Source: Henckelia pumila (Eukaryota > Streptophyta > Magnoliopsida > Lamiales > Gesneriaceae). From it: a DNA stretch of 64,000 nucleotides. The stretch covers positions 144,431,361 to 144,495,360 of the forward strand of contig NC_133122.1 of assembly GCF_033568475.1 (NCBI RefSeq). Direction: 5' to 3'. The notes under the pieces were generated by a model, which searched no databases, was not told where the DNA came from, and saw only the letters and a list, made by a program, of their open reading frames with translations. A program made the translations under genes and the position numbers. Positions 47,428-58,407 of this stretch are shown here, one piece after another (the stretch's first letter is position 1; each line of letters opens with the position of its first letter).

Positions 47428-47799
47428 TCAGATAGTGTTTTTCTCTGATACTGCTTTTATAAGATAATACATCATTTCATCATTGGTTAAAGGTTTTTGG
47501 ACCATTTTGGTTTTACCTTTCTGATGTAACAAAGGTTCGGTACCAAATAAGAGTGGTAACCTTCCTCCTATATTTCTTTTTCTAGAATCCGAAGTGTGTT
47601 CTAGATTTATGATTTTATTTTGAAGATCCTTTAGGTTTCCAAGAATTTCTTCTTGTTTCTTAAGGATTTCTTCAATTTGCCGAGGTATTTCATACAGCTG
47701 ATTGCTGTAATATTGTACCATCTTTTGAATTTCTCTAAGATCTCCGGAGAGTTTAGAGGAATCTGGGGTAATCTCTAAAAATTGAGAGTTAGAAATCAT
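47428..47799 (-). pseudogene. Caulimovirid coiled-coil ORF
   Basis: A 123-codon frame with heptad-rich LREIQKMVQYYSNQLYEIPR and EEILKKQEEILGNLKDLQNK, predicting a coiled coil, and a basic tail (KGKTKMVQKP). By position and structure it resembles the virion-associated protein or the N-terminal part of the first polyprotein. Whether it was a separate protein cannot be decided, because the 200 bp to the coat region contain stops. Confidence 0.5.
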
Positions 47800-47860
47800 T
47801 TTTCTTTATCTCTTCAAAATTAAGAGCATTAATCACAACATGTTGTAAGTCAAGTTTGGG

Positions 47861-48255
47861 TTTGGGTATTTATCACCAATTTGCTCTTAAATAAATGGGA
47901 TATATCTTGGTGTACATTTTGGAATTATACTACTACAAAGTACAAACAAAATATTAATTGCATATTTAATATATCAGTTAATTAATTGCATAAAATTTAA
48001 AATATAATTTTATACTAGAACAAGGACAAGAGTATCGAGTAATTTGAATAAAACACATACAAATAGCTTCTGGCAGTTGATTCTATGACTGATTTTGAAG
48101 GTCGGGTTTCTCCAACGCCTTCTTTTATAATTGATTTAATACCTTCGGATTTAGTTTAATGAAATATTTTTTCCCTTCAAAAAAAAAATAGTAAGAATGT
48201 TTGAGCCTCAAATCTTTTACAATATTTTGTTTCAATAATAATAATAATAATAATA
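47861..48255. other. AT-rich spacer with (ATA)n
   Basis: No gene. The pararetroviral 5' side fades out here. An ATA microsatellite (48236-48253) precedes the Helitron. Confidence 0.45.
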
Positions 48256-48482
48256 TCTATACTATACATTAAGGAAGAACATCTTAATTGGTTTTAATTG
48301 GTCTCTTGGTATGCTCAACCTCAAATTGCAAAAAGAACCCCATAAAAATATCAAATTACGAAAAATGGATATCATATTAAAATCAAACACATTAAAAAAA
48401 TAAATGTTATATTATATACACATGACACATTATATTTATAATATATCACGTTACATATGCAAAGCGTGTCCATTATCGCTAG
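48256..48482 (+). mobile_element. Mini-Helitron
   Basis: It starts TCTATACTATACATTAAG and ends with a CACG...GCGTG stem, then CTAG, inserted exactly between A (48255) and T (48483). It has the canonical A|TC...CTAG|T boundaries, is 227 bp long and non-coding. Confidence 0.7.
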
Positions 48483-48643
48483 TTATTATTGTTTATGGAT
48501 CCCGTCTTTCTTCTTAAACGAGTTCCCCAAATTAAAAGTTTCTCAACTAATCAATCCAACTTTCATATATTTCATTCAACATAAATAATGTTAATGTAAG
48601 TAATACCTTGATGTTAAATTGAAATATTGCAGTGATATACAGG

Positions 48644-49178
48644 TAAAACTGTCAAACAGGCCAACACATGGCAGGGCGGGCCGGCCCACCAAAAACCTAC
48701 CTTTTGGCGGGTCGATGGCGGGCCGACCCACCATCCTGGCGGGCTGAAAATCCTCAACCCAACCCAACCCAAGGTGGGTTGCGGGTTAGGCGGGCCGGCC
48801 CGCGGATTGGATCACGACAAATAAAAATAAATAAAAAATATTATAATTAATTTTAAATATAATTTCATAAATAAATATTAATAGAAACATATTAATAAAA
48901 AATTTAATTATTAATTTCATGTGTGTAAATTTTATATAAATTAATTAATACAAAAAATCACAAATTTTATTAAAAAATACATATATAACAATAAAAATAA
49001 AAATAAATTATAAATTTTCCAGACCCGCGACGGGCCAACCCGCGCGGGTCGCGGGCCTAGGCGGGTTAGCCCATCTAGGCCAACCTTTTGTTGGGTTGAA
49101 AAAATTTTAACCCAACCCATTTAAATTATGTGGCGGGCCGGGCCAAGCCGACGGACCTAACCCAAATTGACGGCTCTA
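48644..49178. mobile_element. hAT non-autonomous element with GGCGGGCCGGCCCG-rich ends
   Basis: A perfect 8-bp target duplication TATACAGG (48636-48643 and 49179-49186) brackets TAAAACTGTCAAACAGG on the left. The right end, reverse-complemented, is TAGAGCCGTCAATTTGG. Subterminal blocks of GGCGGGCCGGCCC, GACCCGCGACGGGCC and AACCCAACCC on both sides flank an AT-rich core. No transposase. Confidence 0.75.
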
Positions 49179-49182
49179 TATA

Positions 49183-50026
49183 CAGGGGCGGCCTTGCTCC
49201 AGGGTGGGCAGGGACCATGCCCAGGGTGGGGCCCCAAATTTATTTAAAAAATTATTATAGATATATATTATAAATATTATGAATTAATGTAGTTCAATTA
49301 ATTATTATTATATTATAGTAGTTATTAAAAAAATCAAAAAATATTTATACATCGTCAACAACAAAGATATCACCCAAATTAATATGTTCAATCTTCGCTT
49401 CGTTCATCACCTCTCAATTTGACGTTGTTTGTCATCGACCATCACTTTCCATTGTCTCTCCTTGATCATCGACATTCTTGGCATTGAGTTTTATATCTTG
49501 ATGTTCGACCAATTTCTTCTTGACTCTGTGTACGTTAAAATTTGATTTATGACTCGTTCAATTTATTTTTGATTTAATGTTATATTTTAATATTTATAGT
49601 TAATTTCATGTCGTAGTTGAAAATTATGGATTGAAGGTACGAATTTCGAAACTTAATTTTGAAAATTGGGATTTTTATTTAAATTATCTTTAATGGCTAA
49701 ATTAACTGCTTTTAAATTAAATTAGCACTTAAATTGTGAGTTTTGATGGTTCAATGTGATTTTTTTGGGATAATTTCATAATTATATTCACAAAATATGA
49801 ATAGTTCGATTATATTTGATTTTTTAAATGAGATTTGATATTTACATTCTATTTTATGTTACTTACACTTCAATTCATGTGTAGAATGAAGTGCAAATTT
49901 ATTTACAAATGGATTGCAAATAACAAAAAATGGAGTGTAAATATCAACTTTTTTTTTAAAATTAATGTAAGAAACTCTTACTTTAATCTTCGTTCCGTGC
50001 CTCATTTTTTTTTGGACGGCCCTTAG
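49183..50026. mobile_element. Possible second hAT-like element
   Basis: The left end CAGGGGCGGCCTTGC is a common plant hAT terminus. Near 50010-50026 GGACGGCCCTTAG could be the opposite end. The target duplication is unconvincing and the interior is AT-rich, with no transposase. Confidence 0.35.
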
Positions 50027-50760
50027 TGATATATATATATATATATATATCTATCAAAAAATTATATATTACACTTTTCAAATAATTTGGATGAATTATT
50101 GTCGTACTAATAGTTGAACAGTAGGCATCTCGTTATTGTCATCAATCGCCAATCGGGTTTAATTAATTAACGATTCCAACAATGTTTTGTAACATTGTAT
50201 AAAATAGGAAACAATGCAAGTGGATAAATTAATAATCGCCTTCATTATTATTCACATTAAACAATAAACTCAAGATATATAAAAACGAAATCACATTAAA
50301 GAATCCAATTCCTTCCCTTCTTCGTTATTCCATTTTCGTCGCTTTATGATCAAATTTTAAAATGTTCTATATATGCCATTGTTGGTGAATGCTATTGAAT
50401 TGAATAATATGCTGTTAGCGTCAATGAAAATGTTTAAATATTGTCGCATAAAAAGGAAATTGTATGTTGTCAAAAAATTCATTAATTTTATTATTTATTA
50501 ATGTTTAACTTTCGTTTATTTTTAACCAATAGTTTTATGTTTCCCCAAAACTGTTAAATGATTTAATTCTAATTTCTTAAATACTAACTCTTATAATTAG
50601 TCCACGCACACAAAATTTTATTGCAACGAGAGTACCAACCGTGAGTATGATCAATAAGATGCTTTGAGCCGAATGTGGATGGATATATAACAAAACAAAC
50701 GGGTGTGTGTCTATATATATCTATTATCTATTATTACTTATTATATTACTTTACTACTAT
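50027..50760. other. AT-rich spacer
   Basis: A (TA)n tract lies at 50028-50051. Nothing else is recognised. Confidence 0.45.
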
Positions 50761-51200
50761 AAATATATGGGTTGAATTGTAAATTTACTCAAATGTCCTT
50801 TCATTAATATTTGTTATCTCCAATAATTTTTAATGTATTTTATGTCACTTTGTGAATTTACTCAAATGTCATCTCATTAATATTTGTTATTTCCAATAAT
50901 TTTTAATGTGTTTTATGTCATTTTATATGACTCATTAATATTTGTCATTTTCAATAATTTTTAATGTGTTTTATGTCCTTTTATATATTAACCAATCATA
51001 ATTAATTAAGTCTATTAACGTATTTTTTTTACTATTATTATTTAGTTAATTAAGCAAATAATTCTTAATATAAATTATAGAATTAATTTTATCCTTATTT
51101 ATTTCATTTAATAATTAATATTGTTGTCATTTCCAATAATTTTTAATGTATTTTATGTCATTTTATATATTAGTCAATGATAATTAATTAAGGGTATTAA
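50761..51200. repeat. Degenerate tandem repeat, about 70-bp unit
   Basis: Three adjacent copies of a unit with CATTAATATTTGTTATYTCC, AATAATTTTTAATGT and TTTTATGTC lie between 50795 and 51000. A fourth partial copy lies at about 51120-51175. The flanking ATAAATATATG...GAATTGTAAATTTA is also duplicated (about 50758 and 51254), suggesting a repeated block. Confidence 0.6.
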
Positions 51201-51456
51201 TTTATTTAAGATATATTAACAATTATATTATCTATTATCTATCTATTACTACAATAAATATATGATTTGAATTGTAAATTTAGTAAAAACAAATTTATAT
51301 AATGTGCCATAAACCAGTTAATTTATTATAACAAATATTTTAAGGGTGTAACTTCGGACTATAATGTTAATTGTATTACAAGGATCATGAGTGCGAATAA
51401 TCATTCTCGTGAATCTTAACATCATTATTATGTGATTCTCAAATGAAATATTATAT

Positions 51457-51881
51457 TGATGCGGGCGAAATAATTATGTCCCTATTCAGCAAATAAAATA
51501 GGAAGTCGTACGTCCTCCTGGTCTCCTGCTTCTATGATCACCTGAAAAAGTCGCACGTCTTCCTTTTGGGCTGTCACCTGATTCACGAACACACGTTAGA
51601 GGCGCCGGGTGGTTACCCGGCGAAAACCCTCCGACGCTCAAGTCAGCGATCACCTCCACACAAAATAGGAGAGCAGAGAGCTTTTGTAGGCTCAAGAGTC
51701 ACTTACCTTGAAATGAAGAGATTCACTCCTATTTATAGGCAAAATTGAGCTAAATTGCACACTAACCCTCCTAAGCTCAAAAAATGCAATTTAATCCTTT
51801 TAAAAATGCGATCTCCGCAAATTAACCCACTCAATTTATTTATACATAAAAAGTATATTAAAAATATACTTATACCCACCA
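51457..51881 (-). repeat. 3' LTR of the Tat element
   Basis: Starts TGATGCGGGCGAAATAATTA and ends ACTTATACCCACCA. The inner edge bears AGAGTAGGGGGCCTA on the minus strand, a polypurine tract. Confidence 0.92.
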
Positions 51882-52078
51882 TAGGCCCCCTACTCTTGAG
51901 TAACTACAATTCTAGTGAAGATGATCAAGAGTACTCTTTATTAATCTCCCACAATTATATATATTTATTCTTGTAACAATACCCAATATGTGTACTCCTC
52001 ACACGTGTCCTCCAATCTGAGAATTCTTTGACAATTCACTTGGGCAAAAAAAACTCGGTGCTAGGGTTTTTGTTTTAT

Positions 52079-52087
52079 TATAAATAG
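52079..52087 (+). promoter_or_regulatory. TATA box of the antisense gene
   Basis: TATAAATAG in a clean context, about 60 bp before ATGGCAG|GTAGTA (52140), on the plus strand and opposite to gag-pol, some 200 bp inside the 3' LTR. A start site about 30 bp downstream would give a short 5' UTR. Confidence 0.55.
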
Positions 52088-52139
52088 AGTCCTTTTCTTT
52101 GCTCCGCTTCCTGTGCACCTTTGCTACAGTAATCCATAA

Positions 52140-55100
52140 ATGGCAGGTAGTACTCTACTCTGTTTTTCTTTATTTGTTTACGCATTTGGCTTTCTTTTAT
52201 TTATTATTTCTCTGATGCACTCCTTTCTTCTTTTTCTTCGTAAATCTCTCCTTTTTTTCTTGTTTTTATTCTGCTTTACACGACTCGCACGATGTATTCC
52301 GCTCTACCTCCTTCCCCTATTTTTTGTGTGTTTTTTTTTTTGGTAAAATTCCAATGGGGAAATCTGGTGGCCACGACGGACATCTTTGGTGGCTAGGCTC
52401 AATGTTTTCGAGCTAGCGGCGTGTGATAGTGATGGCTCGCGATGCTGAGCCTGTAATGGGTTTGCTTAGTGCGACGGCTGGGTTGAAACATGGAGGAGAG
52501 TTTGCTTGCTGCGGGGTCAATGGTGGTGCCGTGATGGAGATGGGGTCGTTGTTGTGGAGGCTAGCCTCAAGAAAAGTGCCGGTGAAGGTGAGGCTGTGAT
52601 GTCACGAACTTTCGATGTTGTTGCGTGCTCGCGGGCTGAGTTTGGTGCGGATGCTTGCAATGGTAATGGTGAGTTTGGTCGTGTGGTGACGAATGCGCGC
52701 GAGGCTGAGCCCGTGAAGGGGTTGGCTTCGTGCGACGACTGGGTTGGTGGTTGGCCTGCGGGACTGAGCCCATGGCGGGGCTGGTCCGTGCGGTGGCTAG
52801 GTGGTGTTGAGTAGGAAGGGTGTTCGGTGTGGCAGCAACGGCTGGAGTGGGATGAGGCTTGGAGGTGGTTGTTGGTGATGGCAGCGGCGTGCTGCGTGGG
52901 TTAGGCAGAGATGTAGTGCAGCTGCGGGCTGGTGGAGGTGGTTGTGCGGATGAGCGGGCGTCGCTCCTGGTGTTAGATCATTTTGGTGTGTTGGTTGCAG
53001 TGGCATGCTGATTGTGCAGATGAGCGGGTGTTGCTCACGGTTTCGTTCTGACGGAGGCGTGGCAGCGGAGTCTTGATTACGAGCCGGTGTCGCTCAGTGG
53101 AGAGCGGGTGTCGCTCTCGGTGGTATGTTGGTGGAGATGGAACGGGCGTCGTTCTTGGTGTTAGATATGAGATGTTTGAGCGGGTGTCGCTCATTTTGGT
53201 GCTCCGGACTTTGCGAAGGGGAGCGGGCGTCGCTCGCAGTGGTTGTTGTTACTGTATTTATGTGTTATACAATTAATTATAATTTTATTAACTGTATATT
53301 TTTTTATGTATATATGTCTCACGAGGAATATCTTCAAAGAAGAATCTCAAATATACAAAATTTAATTTGTGAGATCTTCGCAAAATTACGTAGGATGCGG
53401 CAGAGGGAAAGAATATTCCTTATTAATGTCTCTGCGAGAATCCCAAACTGAGTCCAATCATGGCCCTGATTCTCTAGAGAGCCAGACAGTGATGGGATTC
53501 CTGGTGAGATGGTGTCCCATCCTCTGTCTCGTGAAAGCGTTTCTTACGTGTGCCGCTGCAAAGGAATACCCAGATCCTGCGACATTATAGTTTCGCGCCC
53601 TGGTGACTCTCGTCACTCTCCGCCTGCTGGTTTTTTCACAGTTTATGTTGAACACCTAAACAGCGGTTTCTCAATTCCTCCATGCCCTATCCTGGTAGGG
53701 TTAATAAAAAGCTTAGGTGTTAGTCTCAGTCAGTTGACTCCTAATGCCCTTCTGTATTTTTTCGGATTTCGACATCAAATGGGTGTTTTTGAATTGGATC
53801 CAAGCCTGGATTTATTTCATGCACTTTTTTCAGCTCGTCCCATGAAACCGAACTCTGATATATATTTCCAACCCCGTCCGAAGTGTAGGTTCTTACGTAA
53901 AATTCGATCTCACCGAGGTGCTTGGAAGTCAGATTTCTTTTATGCTAAAGATTGCGGGTGGGGGGTGCCCGTGGATTGGAGCTCTGGGCTTACTATAATA
54001 AAGAATAAAGGATCTATTCTTGAGCTTCAATCACAGTGTCGGTCTCTGGGGCTCTTTAACAAAAATTTTGACCCTCGGTGTTTAGTTAGTGCTGGTACTA
54101 TTTAGGTCTTTTGCGTGTGTAATCATTTACTTGTTGTATTTACTACTTATATTCGTTTGGCTCTGAACATTTTTTTTTTATATTTATGCAATCTCCCTTA
54201 CAGGTAACCAGATTGACCTGAGTAAGCTCCGTCATCGGGAGAATACCTCCGGCCGCCCTCTTCCTTGGAGTGGGCCGAAGCACAAGGGGAATGGGAGAGA
54301 TGCATCTGATCGTGTTGCTGTGTCAGTTCCCCGTGCTGGAGAGAGCCGAGGCGTGGTACCACGGGGACGTCAGGGCCATAGTATCCCTTCCTTGCCTGAT
54401 GAGAGATCTTCGGGTGCTGGTGCTATTGAGCACCGGAGGGGGGCGGGCAAGAGGCCGATGGAGGAGGGTAAAAAAGGGGGTGAAGTCCTTCCTGCTGATC
54501 CTGCGAAGAAACTTCGGGAGGCTTCATCCTCTTCGGTGAGGAGAGCGAGATCACACCCCTTGCTTCTTGACGGGGTGAATAGGGATGGTGCAGAGTCCTT
54601 CTGGGACTCTAGTGATTTTGAGATTGGCCTTAGGCGGGGGGCCAAGGTAGTAGGGGATCATGATTTGAACCATTTGATCCCTCGATCCTCTTCGATCCTA
54701 CACCACTCTATTGCCCTTGTCTCTTGTCAGGTATTCTTGAAGAGTTTATTTTTCTTATCTTGATATTACCAATAAGGTTCTTATTTATTTTTCTCTATTG
54801 GCTTCAGATTTTGTCCGCTGTACGAGCTCTGGAGGCTCGAGAAGACAAGGCTCGGGCTGACGAGGCTAAGATTCTGAAGGAGCTGGCCAAACTGAAGGAA
54901 GATGTTGTTCGCTTTGAAGCTTTGGAGGTTAGGGCGAAGGAAGAGATTCTCCGTTTGGGAGGGGAGAATGCTAGCATTAAGGAAGAACTCCGTCAGTGGC
55001 CGGAGAAGCTTGGTGTGAAGGAAAAGGAGGGGGAGACTCTTCGTTCTGAGCTTAGTGCTCTTTATGAGAGGCACTATACTGAGGTGCAGACTGGAGCTGG

Positions 55101-55431
55101 GTTTTTGTCCTCCCCTCCGGGGTTGCAGTTGCAGAGGAGTTTGGAGGAGAGGGCTGTTGAATCATTTTGCACCTCCGCTGATTTTGAGGAGGAAGTTTTT
55201 CGGCGTGCCTATGCGATTCATGATGAGTTGATACTTGAGAGCCGCCGGATTCTTCGCGAGCAGCATGTTTCAGAGAATGTGGTCAAGATGATTGGCCCTG
55301 GTTTTCCAGATCCGGACATGGGACCGACTGATATGCCGAGGGTAGCTGCTCCCCTTGATGTTTTTGGTGACTTCGAGATTATAGAGGCTTTGAACTCCCT
55401 CCAGGGAGATGATGCTCCTGGTGTTCCATGA
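52140..55431 (+). CDS. Antisense gene of the Tat element (transposase_28/plant-mobile-type protein)
   Basis: A plus-strand, spliced gene with exons, phases all consistent, 52140-52146 (ATGGCAG), 53486-54094, 54204-54730 and 54808-55431 (1,767 nt, 588 residues). The tiny first exon is the least certain; without it the frame starts at ATG 53509. Exon 2 encodes PPAGFFTVYVEHLNSGFSIP, SLSQLTPNALLYFFGFR and LDLFHALFSA, the pattern of the 'putative gypsy-type transposon' domain found in antisense ORFs of Tat elements. Exon 3 is Ser/Arg/Gly-rich and probably disordered. Exon 4 opens with a long charged coiled coil (ARADEAKILKELAKLKEDVV) and ends in an acidic tail. No stop or frameshift was seen, in contrast to gag-pol on the other strand. 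The function is unknown. Confidence 0.7.
52440..52800 (+). repeat. Degenerate GCTGAGCCYGTRA...TGCGACGRCTGG repeats
   Basis: Three related GC-rich units (about 52446, 52702 and 52762) lie in the first intron of the antisense gene. They are imperfect and non-coding by the splicing model. Confidence 0.5.
52952..53235 (+). repeat. Array of seven 15-bp palindromes GAGCGGGYGTCGCTC
   Basis: Copies at 52952-52966, 53022-53036, 53081-53095, 53102-53116, 53140-53154, 53178-53192 and 53221-53235. Each has arms GAGCG/CGCTC around a 5-base loop. Spacers of 6 to 55 bp differ from one another. The copy at 53140 reads GAACGGGCGTCGTTC, changed on both arms so that pairing is kept. The array lies inside the first intron of the antisense gene. 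Spacers are unrelated in length and sequence and there are no cas genes, so it is not a CRISPR. Confidence 0.85.
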
Positions 55432-55999
55432 TATTTATTTCATGTGTAGAGAGTTGTCCTTTAAATGATTTTGCGTTTTTTGGAATTTCTATTATAGTCT
55501 CTTTCCAGCTCCTGCGAGAGCGATATTCCGATGTTTTTATACTTTGTGTCTATTTTGTGGAGCTGGTTTTTGTTATACTTTGCTATATATCTTGGTTTAT
55601 TCTATGCTTGCTTCGAAATATTTCCTTATTATTATACTCTCGCTAGTACTTGGGAATTGATCAGGTTCCCAAGGTTTGTCGTGTCTCTTGGAAAAGCGTA
55701 CACCTACCTCATGGGTGGTGGGGGCTTCCTGTTCGTCTTGACCTCTTACAGTGTCAAAGTACCTTAGCTGGGCTGGCCAGGCCTCTTATGCTTTAGGTGA
55801 CCTGTTTTTTGACGACCAGGGTTTAGTGACGATTAAAAATGCTTTAAGTGAATAAGCATGCGTGATTTGCTCATGTAGTTTTGTGAAGGGAGAAAGCATG
55901 ATGCGATGCTTTTACAAAAATTTTATTTATATGAAAATGTATTACAACTACGGAACTATTACTCTTGTTGCTTAGCTAAAAAGGAAAAGCAGCTATGAG
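55432..55999. other. Gap between convergent antisense gene and integrase
   Basis: It likely holds both 3' UTRs. A plus-strand AT-rich segment and short hydrophobic frames (55428-55767) have no support as genes. Confidence 0.5.
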
Positions 56000-57085
56000 T
56001 TACTGAAAATATTTCTTTAAGTTTGCCACATTCCATGTTCTAGGCAACACCTTCCCGTTCGAATGTTGAAGGCGATAAGCTCCTTCTCGGGCGATTTTGA
56101 TTACTTTATATGGTCCTTCCCACTTTGGATCCAGCTTTCCTACGGGGTGTAGGACATCTGCTCTTCTCATTACCAGGTCTCCCACCTTGAAAGTTCGTTG
56201 TTTTACTCGGTGGTCATATGCCCTTGACATCCGTGCTCTGTGCCTTGCGGCTCGTACTGCTGCCCCTTCTCTAAGCTCCTCAATAAGGTCTAGAGATGCC
56301 CGTAAATCCTGCTCGTTTCCCTCTGCATTGTAATGTTTTATCCTTAGTGATTCTTCTCCGATTTCTGCAGGGGCAATGGCTTCGGCCCCATAGGCCAGGC
56401 TGAACGGAGATTCTCCTGTCGAGCTTCGCGGAGTGGTCCTGTATGCCCACAGGACACTGGGTAGTTCGTCAACCCATTTTCCCTTGGCCTCCCCAATTCG
56501 AGTCTTGATATGTTGCAGGATAGTTCGATTGGTTACTTCGGTCTGTCCGTTGGCTTGTGGATGCCCGACGGAAGTGAAGAATTGTTGGATGGACAGTCCT
56601 AGGCACCATTCCCTCAACTTGGCACCGGAAAACTGAGTGCCGTTGTCAGACACTAGTGCTCGCGGAATTCCGAATCGGCAAACTATATTTTTCCATAGAA
56701 AATTAATCACCTCTTTCTCAGAAATTTTTGCAATTGGCTCTGCTTCGACCCATTTAGTAAAGTAGTCGACAGCTACGATGAGAAACTTTCTTTGCCCTGC
56801 AGCAAGAGAAAAAGGCCCTACTGGGTCCACTCCCCATTGAGCAAAAGGCAATGGGCTTTCGAGTGGTTGAAGCGGTGTAGCTGGTAGATGCTGAATATTA
56901 GTATGTTCTTGACACGGCCTACATCGTTTTACTAGCTCGAGCGCATATTGCCTCATTGTAGGCCAAAAGTATCCTTGTCGGAGTGCTTTTCCAGCCAACG
57001 CTTTGCCTCCCAAATGGTTTCCACAAATTCCTTCGTGGATTTCCCTGAGTACGTAGTCTGCCTGAGCATGTGCAAGACATTTCAA
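56000..57085 (-). pseudogene. Tat integrase
   Basis: 361 codons. The N-terminal zinc region shows CRPCQEHTNI; the catalytic core has Asp in QWGVDPVGPF, Asp in ALVSDNGTQFSG and Glu in NGQTEVTNRTI, so the triad is present. The C-terminus has KVGDLVMRRAD and KLDPKWEGPYKV, the GPY/F-like module, ending NVANLKKYF. The frame continues upstream of the first ATG through LIDGELYKRGYSQPY to a TGA at 57137-57139. Confidence 0.9.
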
Positions 57086-57147
57086 GTATGGCTGAGAGTA
57101 CCCCCTCTTGTACAGTTCTCCGTCTATTAAAGTGAATCAAGCGGCTC

Positions 57148-58386
57148 TTACCCTAAGATTTCTTGCTTTGTCCTGCTCTCTGGGGGGCGTTCTCCTTCTG
57201 AGAGGTACTTGATGATTTCATCCTTCCAACTTGGCTCACCCTGATTTGCACACAGGATGTTAAGACTTCCAGTTCCTATTCCCTTTTTATCACACGTGAT
57301 GAACGTAATTGTCCGGCTACTAATTCCTGTCGCGGAGCTGCCGAATTTGGCCAGTTGATCTGCTATTTCATTTTCAGCTCGAGGAATTTGTTTGATTTCA
57401 AAATTCTCTAAACGAACAAGAAGGTCCTTCACTTTTGATAAGTACTCCTTCATACTATCTTCTTTGGCTTCATAGTTCCCTTGAACTTGATTGACTATGA
57501 GTTGTGAATCGCTATAGGTGATCAGCTTTCCAGCCCCTGCCGCTAAAGCCAGTTCTATTCCCATGATAAGTGCTTCGTATTCTGCTTCATTGTTTGATGT
57601 TGGAAACTGAAATTTGATGGCGTAATGGAACTGATCTCCTTGTGGACTCTCTACTAACACTCCTGCTCCACTCCCTCCAGACGTGGAGGATCCATCTACG
57701 TGGATTGCCAAAGTGGGAGCTGAAACTCCTGCGCCATTGGTTTCCATTTCTACTATGAAGTCTGCTAGAACTTGTGCTTTAATGGCGGGGCGCGACTGAT
57801 ATTCAATCCCATACTCACTTAGCTCGACGGCCCATTTGGTCATCCTTCCAGATGTCTCTGGGCTGGACAATATTCTCTTCAAAGGGTGATTTGTTAGTGC
57901 GACCACCTGGTGGGATAAAAAGTAGGGACGCAGCTTTCTTCCTGCCACTACTAATGCTAAGGCCAACTTCTCGATGTTAGTGTATCGGAGCTCGGCGCCT
58001 TGCAGTACTTTGCTTATGTAGTACACGGGTTTATGTTCTCGTTCCCTGTCCACCGTCAGAACTGCGCTGATTGATTCAGTCGATATTGCCAAGTAGAGTA
58101 AAAGGGTATCTCCGTCTCTTGGTTTCACGAGCAATGGTGATGCTGCTAAGTACTTTTTTAAGTCTTCGAAAGCATGCTGACATTCTTCGGTCCAACGAAA
58201 ACCTTTTCCCTGCCTTAGGACTTTGAAGAATGGCAACCCTCTGTCAGCCGATCTGGAAATAAAATGGTTCAAGGCGGCCATCCTTCCTGCTAACTCCTGC
58301 ATCCCTTTTATGCTCTTGGGGGGCGCCATGCTTAGGATTGCTTTAATTTTCTCAGGGTTCGCCTCTATTCCTCGCTGGGAAACCAT
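57148..58386 (-). pseudogene. Tat tandem RNase H region
   Basis: 412 codons. First comes the RT connection and a degenerate gypsy RNase H (LLLYLAISTESISAVL in place of the usual acidic strand). A second, archaeal-type RNase H follows, with LAIHVDGSSTSGGSGAG, NNEAEYEALIMGIELA, ITYSDSQLIVNQV and AENEIADQLAKFG, an intact D-E-D set. It starts after a TGA at 58408-58410 in the same frame and loses frame near 57165, before integrase. Confidence 0.9.
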
Positions 58387-58407
58387 GTATCCTAAGAATT
58401 TTCCTCC

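Larger units (their letters stand above)
30290..47860 (-). mobile_element. Endogenous caulimovirid pararetrovirus, near genome-length, split by a retrotransposon
   Basis: Two minus-strand blocks, 47860-45082 and 34892-30290 (together about 7.4 kb, the size of a caulimovirid genome), are interrupted by the gypsy element at 34898-45076. Module order is coiled-coil ORF, coat protein with zinc knuckle, 30K-type movement protein, aspartic protease (DSGAG), RT (YIDD), RNase H, a last ORF in the transactivator position, then a promoter-like region and AATAAA. A separate last ORF and a coat-before-movement order suggest a Cavemovirus/Solendovirus-like relative rather than a badnavirus; this is inference. 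In-frame stops and frameshifts in coat, protease-RT and RNase H show an old, inactive copy. The outer ends are approximate; no LTRs are present, as expected. Confidence 0.85.

Noticed and set aside
51486-51695. ORFs inside the 425-bp LTR
   Set aside because: Identical in both LTRs (also 61430-61639); LTR sequence, not genes.
52952-53235. CRISPR-like array of short palindromic repeats
   Set aside because: Repeats are only 15 bp, spacers range from 6 to 55 bp, and it sits in a plant retrotransposon; no cas genes are present.
55428-55767. Hydrophobic plus-strand ORFs after the antisense gene
   Set aside because: Start beyond the antisense stop codon, low complexity, probably 3' UTR.
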